A DNA stretch of 6,977 bases from an uncultured Bordetella sp. (GTDB taxonomy: Bacteria > Pseudomonadota > Gammaproteobacteria > Burkholderiales > Burkholderiaceae_B): NCBI GenBank assembly GCA_937881145.1, contig CALGFL010000254.1, positions 1-6,977 of the forward strand. Reading direction: 5' to 3'. Under the pieces are notes generated by a model. That model made no database searches. It was given only the letters and a program-made list of their open reading frames with translations, and was not told where the DNA came from. Position numbers and translations under genes: made by a program. Shown here piece after piece: positions 1-5,736 of the stretch (position 1 is the stretch's first letter; each line of letters begins with the position of its first letter).

Positions 1-1
1 G

Positions 2-271
2 GCTGGCCTGGACTTTCCCGCGGACATGCAGGGCGTGGGCTTCGATGGCGAACCTGAAGGCGCGCTGCGTCTGCGGCCGCCCGCGGGCGCCTGGAACGCG
101 AGGCTGCTGCGTCTGGAGCCGGACTGGATGGCGGCTTTGGTCTGGGAGGGGGGCGATGCGGCAATGCCGCGGCTGACCTGGCACGCGGCGCCGGCTACGG
201 CATTGCCATCCTTGCACAGCCTTGGGCATTGGACGGGGGTGGGCTCACCGCCAGAAAAACCGGCTTGTTGA
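2..271 (+). CDS. C-terminal fragment of an unrecognised protein (5' end outside window)
   Basis: The frame is open from the left edge to a TGA at 269-271, giving about 89 residues. An internal ATG at 26 exists, but nothing suggests it is the true start, so I treat this as the tail of a longer gene. The fragment is rich in Trp, Pro, Ala and Leu (for example LRLEPDWMAALVWEGG) and ends PPEKPAC. No catalytic motif, signal peptide or convincing membrane segment is visible, and I do not recognise the family. It converges with the LysR gene, whose stop lies 4 bp away. That tight tail-to-tail spacing and the high-GC codon use support a real coding end rather than a chance frame. Function unknown. Confidence 0.55.
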   Translation, partial: AGLDFPADMQGVGFDGEPEGALRLRPPAGAWNARLLRLEPDWMAALVWEGGDAAMPRLTWHAAPATALPSLHSLGHWTGVGSPPEKPAC

Positions 272-275
272 CGGC

Positions 276-1148
276 TTATACAAGCAGCTGACGCGACAGC
301 ACCTCTCTCGCCTGGGCCACGGTTTCCTGCTCTGCGGGATGCGGCGGCGTAAGCGAGAACACGGCCTCCGGCAGCGGCGGCAGGCGCTGCTTCGCCCCCA
401 GGCGAACGAGACCTTCCGGTATCGACGATGCGCACAGGCAACCCACGCCCAGACCCGCGACGATCATGGACTGCAAGCCTGCCACGCCTGACGCGCTGTG
501 CACGAGTTCGTAGGAACGCGCTTTCTCCTTGAGCAGGCGCACCGCGGCTTGATGCATCATGCAGTCGTCCGGCAGTAGCACGAGCGGTAGCCGATCGGGC
601 AACTGCTCGGCCAGCGCTGGCGCGGCAACCCAGTAAAGCGGCTCGCGCCGCAGTATCCACTGCGCATTGCCGGCGATGGGTCTGAACGGCCCCGCCGATA
701 GATTCATGACCACGCCCAGATCGATCAGCCCTCTGGAGCGGGCCTGTTCGATTTCGACGCTTTTCATCGCCTGTACATGCAGGCTCAGGTGCGGATAGCA
801 CTCGCGCAGCCGCGCAAGCAGGCCCGCTACTTCATTGGGACGGAAGTATTCGGTAATCGCGACGCGCAACTCGCCCTTGATCGCCTGGCTGCGCAATTCG
901 TCGTAGGCGGCTTCGTTCAGGGCGACCAGGCGGCGGGCGTGCTCCAGCAGCCGCACGCCCGCCGGCGTGGGTTCGACCCCCTGCTTGCTGCGCACGAAAA
1001 GCGGTACGCCGGCACGCATTTCCAGCTTGCGCATTTGCTCGCTGACCGTCGATGCAGAGAGGTGCACGAGCGCTGCCGCCGCCGAGAGGCTGCCAGCCTT
1101 GGCTACGGTTGTAAAAGTTTTGAGTTGATCGAATTCGAAACCGCGCAT
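276..1148 (-). CDS. LysR-family transcriptional regulator
   Basis: A 290-residue protein, the usual LysR length of about 300. Residues 5-65 form the N-terminal winged helix-turn-helix: FDQLKTFTTVAKAGSLSAAA, then the recognition helix around STVSEQMRKLE (33-43), then the wing GVPLFVR and the PTPAG motif (60-64). A linker helix and a two-lobed periplasmic-binding-like effector domain follow (about 90-290), with the typical GVAGLQSMIVAGLGVGCL stretch in the second lobe. The ATG at 1146-1148 puts the helix-turn-helix at the standard distance; a nearby upstream ATG is out of frame. A purine-rich AGAAAG lies just upstream as a weak ribosome site. It is divergent from the MFS transporter gene across 165 bp, the classic layout in which the regulator controls its neighbour and itself. 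The effector cannot be told from sequence. Confidence 0.93.
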   Translation of the reverse strand: MRGFEFDQLKTFTTVAKAGSLSAAAALVHLSASTVSEQMRKLEMRAGVPLFVRSKQGVEPTPAGVRLLEHARRLVALNEAAYDELRSQAIKGELRVAITEYFRPNEVAGLLARLRECYPHLSLHVQAMKSVEIEQARSRGLIDLGVVMNLSAGPFRPIAGNAQWILRREPLYWVAAPALAEQLPDRLPLVLLPDDCMMHQAAVRLLKEKARSYELVHSASGVAGLQSMIVAGLGVGCLCASSIPEGLVRLGAKQRLPPLPEAVFSLTPPHPAEQETVAQAREVLSRQLLV

Positions 1149-1155
1149 CGCTTTC

Positions 1156-1168
1156 TATCCATCGGATA
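1156..1168. promoter_or_regulatory. Candidate LysR operator (T-N11-A palindrome)
   Basis: TATCC-ATC-GGATA is a perfect inverted repeat with 5-bp arms. It fits the T-N11-A form of LysR-type binding sites exactly. It starts 8 bp upstream of the lysR ATG and lies within the divergent spacer, so binding could repress lysR and act on the transporter promoter. Assignment as the operator is inferred from position and shape only. Confidence 0.4.
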
Positions 1169-1212
1169 ATCCGAAAGATAATACTATAAATTCCCGTTTT
1201 TCCATTTTATCG
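1165..1212. promoter_or_regulatory. AT-rich divergent promoter segment
   Basis: This is the only clearly AT-rich stretch of the lysR-MFS spacer. On the plus strand it carries GATAAT at 1165-1170 and again at 1177-1182 (a direct repeat 12 bp apart) and TATAAA at 1185-1190, all close to a -10 box. On the minus strand, TATAGT (1188-1183) and TATTAT (1183-1178) are -10-like and lie about 30-35 bp from the lysR start. No good -35 box is present for either direction, which would fit activator-dependent transcription. Exact start sites cannot be fixed by eye. Confidence 0.35.
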
Positions 1213-1234
1213 GAGGGCGGCAGAATGGCGTCTT

Positions 1235-1260
1235 CGATGTCCGGTTTGCGGACCCGATCG
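1235..1260 (+). promoter_or_regulatory. Hairpin in the MFS leader
   Basis: CGAT-GTCCG (1235-1243) can pair with CGGAC (1249-1253) and ATCG (1257-1260). This gives a 9-bp stem with a 5-nt loop (gtttg) and a 3-nt bulge (ccg) on the 3' side. A second perfect palindrome, GGCCGCGGCC, lies at 1271-1280. Both would be in the roughly 110-nt untranslated leader if transcription starts in the AT-rich segment. No U-run follows, so it does not look like a simple intrinsic terminator. Confidence 0.3.
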
Positions 1261-1313
1261 GGGTACCAGGGGCCGCGGCCAGGTCCTTTTGCGTTTCTAG
1301 CGAGATTTTCATC

Positions 1314-2777
1314 ATGACCGACAACACGTTCACAGCCTGCGCCACGGCGCCGCGCGCCTGCGCCCATGCCACGCGCAGCCATCGCGGCTGGGCGCTGATC
1401 GTCCTGCTGGTGGGCGCGATCCTGCCCCCGCTCGACTACTTCATCGTGAATCTGGCGCTACCGGCCATCCGGGACGGAATCGGCGCTCAGCCCGCCGAGC
1501 TGGAACTGGTGGTTTCCGCCTACGCCTGTGCAAACGCCGTCATGCTCGTCACCGGCGGACGCCTTGGAGACATGTATGGCCGCAAACGCATGTTCATGGC
1601 CGGCATGGCCGGTTTCGTCGTGGCGTCCACGCTGTGCGGATTGGCCGCAAGCGGCGCCGTGCTGGTCGCCGGGCGCGTCCTGCAGGGACTGTTCGCAGCC
1701 ATCCTCGCGCCCCAGGTCCTCGCCACCATACGCAGCGTGTTCACCGCGCGCGAGCAAGTGCGTGTCATGGGGCTTTACGGCTTCGTGTTCGGACTGGCTG
1801 CCGTCATCGGGCAGCTCGGAGGCGGCGCGCTGATCAGCTTGCATCCATTCGGACTCGGATGGCGGGCCATCTTTCTGGTCAATTTGCCGATTGGTCTATT
1901 TGCGCTGCTGGGCAGTTGGCGCTTCATACCCGAAAGCCGCCCGCCAAGCGGCCAGCGCATCGACGTGTCCGGCACGCTGCTGCTGTCGCTGCTTCTGCTG
2001 ATGCTTGTCTATCCGCTGGCGCGCGGACGCGAAGCCGGCTGGCCGCTATGGATGATCGCCTGCCTCGTCGGTTCCCTGCCGGTGCTGGGTCTGTTGCTGC
2101 ACGTGGAGTGGCGCAAGCTCGCGCACCGCGGCGATCCGCTGCTGGATCTGCGCCTTTTTCGCAATCCCGTGGTCGCGCTCGGACTCGTATTGGCGTTTCT
2201 GTTCTACGCGATGAGCGCGTTTTTCCTGACTTATGGCATCTATCTGCAAAGCGGCCTGCACTGGTCGCCGCTGGCATCGGGCATTGCGATACTGCCGTTC
2301 GGCCTGGGCTTTCTGTCGAGTCCCTTGTTGATGCCGCGTCTGGTTCACCGCTTCGGTCCCTTCAGCGCGTTGACGTCGGGCTACGGGCTGCTGGCCTTGG
2401 GGGTTGCGGCCGTCGCGGCGCTCGCTGGAACCGGCGCGCCCGGCGCGGGCTTTTATCTGGGGCTGGCGGCGATCGGCATGGGGCAGGGCGTGGTCTTGCC
2501 GTCTGTCGTGCGCATTGTCCTGGCCGAGGTGGAACCCGAGCGCGCGGGCATCGCATCCGGCATGGTGACCGCGGCACTGCAGATCGGTGCCGCGGTCGGC
2601 GCGGCGACGCTGGGCGGCGTGTTCTTCGCGGTATTGGGCGGGCATCCCGGGGTCGTCGACTACGTGCACGCCTTCAGGACCGCGATGTTCGCGCTCGTGG
2701 CGGTGCTTCTGGTCTGCATAGCCCTTTCCATGGGGCTGGGCATGTTGCATGCGGTTCTGCGCCGCCGCAGCGCATAA
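1314..2777 (+). CDS. MFS transporter, DHA2 (14-helix, EmrB/QacA-type) family
   Basis: A 487-residue, strongly hydrophobic inner-membrane protein, a typical length for 14-helix drug:H+ antiporters. The DHA2 signature LDYFIVNLALP is at residues 40-50. MFS motif A, GGRLGDMYGRKRM, is at 81-93. A motif-B-like AGRVLQG with Arg121 follows in helix 4. The Gly-rich antiporter motif-C region is near 156-173, then GWRAIFLVNLPIG at 182-194. The loop DPLLDLRLFRN (274-284) and the helix pair around 311-332 are also typical of the family. Residues 1-24 are a polar, Cys-, Ala- and Arg-containing cytoplasmic tail. The ATG at 1314 has only a weak ribosome site (GCGAGA, 1300-1305). The divergent LysR gene is its probable regulator. 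Family members export drugs, dyes or metabolites using proton motive force; the substrate here is unknown. Confidence 0.93.
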   Translation: MTDNTFTACATAPRACAHATRSHRGWALIVLLVGAILPPLDYFIVNLALPAIRDGIGAQPAELELVVSAYACANAVMLVTGGRLGDMYGRKRMFMAGMAGFVVASTLCGLAASGAVLVAGRVLQGLFAAILAPQVLATIRSVFTAREQVRVMGLYGFVFGLAAVIGQLGGGALISLHPFGLGWRAIFLVNLPIGLFALLGSWRFIPESRPPSGQRIDVSGTLLLSLLLLMLVYPLARGREAGWPLWMIACLVGSLPVLGLLLHVEWRKLAHRGDPLLDLRLFRNPVVALGLVLAFLFYAMSAFFLTYGIYLQSGLHWSPLASGIAILPFGLGFLSSPLLMPRLVHRFGPFSALTSGYGLLALGVAAVAALAGTGAPGAGFYLGLAAIGMGQGVVLPSVVRIVLAEVEPERAGIASGMVTAALQIGAAVGAATLGGVFFAVLGGHPGVVDYVHAFRTAMFALVAVLLVCIALSMGLGMLHAVLRRRSA

Positions 2778-2816
2778 ATCCAGGTTATGGGCGCAGGCGG
2801 CTTGGCTATTGGCGCT

Positions 2817-2829
2817 CAGGCCATGCCTG
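2817..2829. repeat. Short inverted repeat between MFS and dadA-like genes
   Basis: CAGGC-CAT-GCCTG is a perfect inverted repeat with 5-bp arms, 43 bp before the dadA-like ATG. AATG-gagg-CATT follows at 2837-2848. It could be a regulator site or a small RNA hairpin. No U-run follows, so it is not a terminator, and no convincing -35/-10 pair was seen in the 94-bp gap. Either the dehydrogenase is read from the transporter transcript or its promoter is weak. Confidence 0.2.
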
Positions 2830-2871
2830 CTTCGACAATGGAGGCATTCCTCTCTTTGTCGTGTAAGCACC

Positions 2872-4122
2872 ATGCATATCACCGTGATCGGGGCCGGCGT
2901 CATCGGCGTGACGTCGGCCTATTTCCTGGCCCGCCAGGGGCACGACGTCGTCCTGGTCGACGCGTGCACCGAGCCCGCGCAAGGGGCCAGTCAGGCCAAC
3001 GGCGGGCAACTGAGCTACAGCTACGTGGCGCCGCTGGCCGGCCCGGGCGTGCTGTCCAGCGTGCCGGGCTGGTTGCTGCGCGGCGACGCGCCGCTGCGCT
3101 GGCGGCCCGCGCTGGACCCGGCCCAGTGGCGCTGGTGCCTGCGGTTCGCGCTGGCGTGCAACGGCGCCACGTCGCTGGCATCCACGGCCAGCCTGCAGGC
3201 CCTGGCCTACCTGAGCCGGGACATGCTGCATGCCTTGCTGGAACAAGAGCCGCTGGATTTCGCCCATGTGCGCAGCGGCAAGCTCATCGCCTATCGCGAC
3301 GCGGCCTCGCTCGACAAGGCGCGCAGGCAGGTGGCCTACCAGGCGCAACTGGGCGCCGAGCAGCAAGTGCTGGACGCCGCGGCGACGCTGCGCCTGGAGC
3401 CTGCCTTGGCCGGCATGGGCGCCAGTCTGGCCGGCGCCGTCCATACTCCGAGCGAGGAGGCGGGCGATTGCCGGCTCTTTACCGAAGGGCTGTACGAACG
3501 CTTGCAGCACATGGGCAACGTGCAATGCCGCCTGGGCACGGCGGTACGGGGCTTTGACCGGCCGGACGGCCGGCGCATCTCGGCCGTGCGCGCCGATGGC
3601 GGCGCCATCGCAACCGACGCCGTCGTGCTGGCCGCGGGCACGGCCACGCCCGCGCTGCTGCGCCAGTTGGGCGGCGACGCGCCCATCTATCCGCTCAAGG
3701 GCTACAGCCTGACCGTGCCGGTCGCACCGGACGACAAGAGCGTGCCGGCCATCAGCGTGACCGACTACCAGCGCCGCATCGTCTACGCCCGCCTGGGCAA
3801 CGTGCTGCGCATCGCCGCCATGGTGGACATCGACGGCACTCCCGATCTGGTGCCCGAACGCGTGGCGCTGCTCAAGCGCCAGGTGCGCGAGTCCTTTCCC
3901 GCGCTGGATCTGAGCCGGGCCCGGGCCTGGGCCGGCCAGCGCCCCGCCACGCCCACAGGCGTGCCGTTGATAGGCCGCAGCCGGGCCGCGGATAATCTCT
4001 GGCTCAACGCGGGGCAGGGCGCGCTGGGCTTCACGCTGGCCTGCGGCAGCGCTGCGCTGCTCGCTGCACAGATGTCGTCCCTGCCGCTGCCGCTGGATGC
4101 GCGGGATTTTCTGCCGCACTAG
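2872..4122 (+). CDS. dadA: DadA-like FAD-dependent D-amino-acid dehydrogenase
   Basis: A 416-residue protein, close to the 432 residues of E. coli DadA, which oxidises D-amino acids (best known D-alanine) to 2-oxo acids and passes electrons to the respiratory chain at the inner membrane. The FAD-binding Rossmann motif GAGVIG is at residues 7-12 and the acidic end of strand 2 is LVDA. The DadA-type NGGQLSYSYVAP follows (around 43-54), then EEAGDCRLFTE (about 195-205), YPLKGYSL (273-280), GQRPATPTG (355-363) and LNAGQGALGFTLACGS (378-393). The ATG at 2872 places the Rossmann motif at the very N-terminus as the family requires; the open frame extends back to 2749, but those residues fit no domain. 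The ribosome site is weak. It sits 94 bp behind the transporter on the same strand. Bordetella-type genomes carry several DadA paralogues, so the true substrate may differ. Confidence 0.88.
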   Translation: MHITVIGAGVIGVTSAYFLARQGHDVVLVDACTEPAQGASQANGGQLSYSYVAPLAGPGVLSSVPGWLLRGDAPLRWRPALDPAQWRWCLRFALACNGATSLASTASLQALAYLSRDMLHALLEQEPLDFAHVRSGKLIAYRDAASLDKARRQVAYQAQLGAEQQVLDAAATLRLEPALAGMGASLAGAVHTPSEEAGDCRLFTEGLYERLQHMGNVQCRLGTAVRGFDRPDGRRISAVRADGGAIATDAVVLAAGTATPALLRQLGGDAPIYPLKGYSLTVPVAPDDKSVPAISVTDYQRRIVYARLGNVLRIAAMVDIDGTPDLVPERVALLKRQVRESFPALDLSRARAWAGQRPATPTGVPLIGRSRAADNLWLNAGQGALGFTLACGSAALLAAQMSSLPLPLDARDFLPH

Positions 4123-4139
4123 CCGCTGCCGTGCGCCGC

Positions 4140-4169
4140 TTGTCAAATTACCCGAATTAGGTATCTAAT
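4140..4169 (+). promoter_or_regulatory. Promoter of the HTH-MNT gene
   Basis: TTGTCA at 4140-4145 matches the -35 consensus at 5 of 6 positions. TCTAAT at 4164-4169 matches the -10 consensus at 5 of 6, with an 18-bp spacer. Transcription would start near 4175-4178, at or just before the ATG at 4178. The segment is AT-rich in a GC-rich setting. Confidence 0.55.
4148..4164. promoter_or_regulatory. Operator 1 of a tandem pair
   Basis: TTACC-cgaatta-GGTAT: arms TTACC at 4148-4152 and GGTA at 4160-4163, with a 7-nt centre. It lies between the -35 and -10 boxes, so a bound protein would block RNA polymerase. With operator 2 it forms two copies of the same palindrome in identical phase, 21 bp apart. 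The winged-helix domain of the gene just downstream is the obvious candidate to bind it. Confidence 0.5.
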
Positions 4170-4185
4170 TACCTGAAATGGGTAA
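4169..4185. promoter_or_regulatory. Operator 2 of a tandem pair, spanning the start codon
   Basis: TTACC-tgaaatg-GGTAA: arms at 4169-4173 and 4181-4185 with a 7-nt centre that contains the ATG of the HTH-MNT gene. The left half-site AATTACC(C/T)GAA repeats at 4146-4156 and 4167-4177 with 10 of 11 bases equal. The 21-bp spacing is two helical turns, placing both sites on the same DNA face. Confidence 0.5.
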
Positions 4186-4810
4186 AAAAGCTGCCGATCG
4201 CGGCACACTCCACGCTCGCACCAGTGTGGCGGATGCGCTTTTCACTGCCACGCAACAACGCGTGCTGTCGTTGTTGTTCGGCCAACCGGAACGCAGCTTC
4301 TTTACCCGGGAACTGATCGATCTGGCCGGCGGCGGACACGGCGCGGTGCAGCGCGAACTGGCGCGCTTGCAGGCAAGCGGTCTGATCGTGCAGACCCTGC
4401 TTGGCAATCAGAAGCACTATCGGGCGAACGCGAATTCTCCGATTTTTTCCGAGCTGCGCGGCATTGCGATCAAACTGCTGGGGCCTGCCGATACGCTGCG
4501 CCAGGCCTTGGCGCAGCTCGCCGATTCGGTGCAGCTAGCCTTGCTGTATGGTTCGGCAGCCAAGCGCGGCGATACGGCCCATAGCGATTTCGACTTGCTT
4601 CTGGTGTCCGAAACGCTGACGCAGGAGCAGGTTTATGCCGCCCTTTGCGCGGTGGAAAAAACACTAGGCCGGGCAGTCAGCCCTACTTTGTATACGCCGG
4701 CCGAGTTCCACAAGCGCGTGGAGCAGCGAAATCCTTTTCTGACAAAATTGCTGGCTGGTGAAACCACTGCCTTGATCGGTGACAAGCATGCCTTTGCCGC
4801 AGTCGGATAA
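4178..4810 (+). CDS. Winged-helix and minimal nucleotidyltransferase (MNT) protein, antitoxin-like
   Basis: A 210-residue two-domain protein. Residues about 18-85 form an ArsR-like winged helix (TATQQRVLSLLFGQPERSFF, then a recognition-helix region GGHGAVQRELARLQASGLI and the wing NQKHYRAN). Residues about 105-200 form an MNT nucleotidyltransferase domain with LLYGSAAKRGDTAHSDFDLL: Gly125-Ser126, ten residues, then Asp137-x-Asp139, an exact GSX10DXD motif as in MntA antitoxins, which modify their HEPN toxins with AMP. The later third acidic residue of active polymerase-beta enzymes is not obvious (the region reads GRAVSPTLYTPAEF). There is no Shine-Dalgarno before the ATG. Its 3' end overlaps the broken HEPN gene by 23 bp, the order typical of such pairs. 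Likely autoregulated through the tandem operators. A 60-bp sample (4741-4800) is 53% G+C against 70% in a sample from ypfH, hinting at a transferred cassette. Confidence 0.87.
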   Translation: MGKKAADRGTLHARTSVADALFTATQQRVLSLLFGQPERSFFTRELIDLAGGGHGAVQRELARLQASGLIVQTLLGNQKHYRANANSPIFSELRGIAIKLLGPADTLRQALAQLADSVQLALLYGSAAKRGDTAHSDFDLLLVSETLTQEQVYAALCAVEKTLGRAVSPTLYTPAEFHKRVEQRNPFLTKLLAGETTALIGDKHAFAAVG

Positions 4811-4990
4811 TCTGGCCCGCGTCGGGCAGTCGAAGGCCGAACCGCCGGCGCAGGCCGAGCTGGACGGTCTGATACGCTCTGGGCAGGTGCGCCTGACCGA
4901 CGCGATGAATGCAACGTTGATCAAGCGCTGATCCGCACGACTCAACCCGTCGCCGAGCGTGTGACCGCGCTGGGGCGCCTTAATCCTTAA
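4788..4990 (+). pseudogene. Broken HEPN-family gene (partner of the MNT protein), internal deletion with frameshift
   Basis: The ATG at 4788 has a good ribosome site (GGTGA, 4778-4782) inside the end of the MNT gene. It opens a 47-codon frame beginning MPLPQSDNLARVGQSKAEPP and running through RSGQVRLTDAMNAT, then stopping at TGA 4929-4931. That N-terminus resembles, from memory, the start of about 130-140-residue HEPN proteins encoded after HTH-MNT genes. From about 4916 a different frame reads VDQALIRTTQPVAERVTALG and ends at TAA 4988-4990, which looks like the C-terminus of the same family. The two halves total about 67 codons, so roughly half the protein, the helical core that would hold the HEPN active site, has been lost and the frame shifted. 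The breakpoint is near 4913-4918. No functional HEPN product is expected; a 47-residue peptide could still be made. Confidence 0.75.
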
Positions 4991-5012
4991 ATCATTACGG
5001 AGTGCCTTGCGC

Positions 5013-5714
5013 ATGGCTTCGTCTTCCATCGAGTTCTACCCCAACCCCGACATCGAGGCCATGCAGCTTTTCGTGCTGCTGCACGGCGTGGGCGGCAGCC
5101 CCGACAATCTCGAAGCATTGGGCCTGGCCCTGCGCGTGGCGTTTCCCGGCGCGGTGGTGCTGATCCCCGAAGGCTTTCACGCCTACGACAACGGCAGCCC
5201 GGGCCGCCAGTGGTTCTCCACGCGCGGCGTGGGCGAGGACAACCGCGCCGAGCGCGTGGCGCAGGCCTTGCCGGCATTGAACGATTACGTGCGCGCCGCG
5301 CAGCGGCGGCTCAAGATCAAGGCGGGCCACACGGCGCTGGCGGGCTTTTCGCAAGGCGCCATCATGGCGCTCGAGGCGGTGCAGGCCGACGATGCGCTGG
5401 CCGGCCGCGTGCTGGCGTTCTCGGGCCGCTATGCGACCTTGCCGGACAAGGCGCCGCAATACACGACCATCCACCTGCTGCACGGCGCCGACGACGCCGT
5501 GATCACCGTCAGTCACGCCATGGCCGCGCAGCACCGCCTGGGGCAGCTGCAGGGCGATTCGACGATAGATGTCGCGTCGCACGTGGGCCATGAATTGCAT
5601 CCGGCGCTGATCAAGCGCGCCATCGAGCGTTTGCAGACTTGCGTGCCCTTGCGCAGCTGGGAAGCGGCCCTGGGCCACGACCAGGCGCCGCCGCCGGACG
5701 CGACGGTGCATTGA
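5013..5714 (+). CDS. ypfH: YpfH-like alpha/beta-hydrolase (carboxylesterase)
   Basis: A 233-residue cytoplasmic serine hydrolase, near the 232 residues of E. coli esterase YpfH and of the phospholipase/carboxylesterase (Abhydrolase_2) group. The oxyanion-hole strand LLHGVGG is at residues 22-28, followed by the YpfH-type GRQWFS and EDNRAERV. The nucleophile elbow GFSQG is at 111-115 (Ser113), the acid in HGADDAV is Asp161, and the catalytic His in HVGHE is His193, so the triad is complete. The C-terminal 25 residues or so (SWEAALGHDQ onward) are a polar tail. I chose the ATG at 5013 because GGAG at 4999-5002 lies 10 bp upstream; a TTG at 5007 is in frame but too close. It begins 22 bp after the HEPN remnant and converges on queD with a 22-bp gap. 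The physiological substrate is unknown. Confidence 0.9.
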   Translation: MASSSIEFYPNPDIEAMQLFVLLHGVGGSPDNLEALGLALRVAFPGAVVLIPEGFHAYDNGSPGRQWFSTRGVGEDNRAERVAQALPALNDYVRAAQRRLKIKAGHTALAGFSQGAIMALEAVQADDALAGRVLAFSGRYATLPDKAPQYTTIHLLHGADDAVITVSHAMAAQHRLGQLQGDSTIDVASHVGHELHPALIKRAIERLQTCVPLRSWEAALGHDQAPPPDATVH

Positions 5715-5736
5715 GGCGCTTTTACGGCCTGGGCTT

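Noticed and set aside
263..285. GCTTGT-N11-ACAAGC inverted repeat at the convergent gene ends, possible bidirectional terminator
   Set aside because: The stem is only 6 bp with an 11-nt loop, no U-run follows on either strand, and it lies partly within coding sequence.
2749..2871. N-terminal extension of the dadA-like frame back to an ATG inside the MFS gene
   Set aside because: The GxGxxG FAD motif must lie at the extreme N-terminus; the ATG at 2872 gives MHITVIGAGVIG, and the 41 extra residues fit no family.
2046..2903. 285-codon minus-strand frame and the 410-codon plus-strand frame (1634-2866) over the MFS gene
   Set aside because: Both overlap an unmistakable DHA2 transporter and encode Arg/His/Gln-rich sequences without recognisable folds.
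2806..4146. 446-codon open frame on the minus strand opposite the dadA-like gene
   Set aside because: It is a GC-bias shadow: Arg/Gln/Ala/His-rich low-complexity protein with no domain motifs, lying fully opposite a gene with clear DadA motifs.
4918..4933. TGATC direct repeat flanking the HEPN break as deletion microhomology
   Set aside because: Both copies remain and both probably lie in the surviving C-terminal part (VDQALI), so they do not mark the joined ends.
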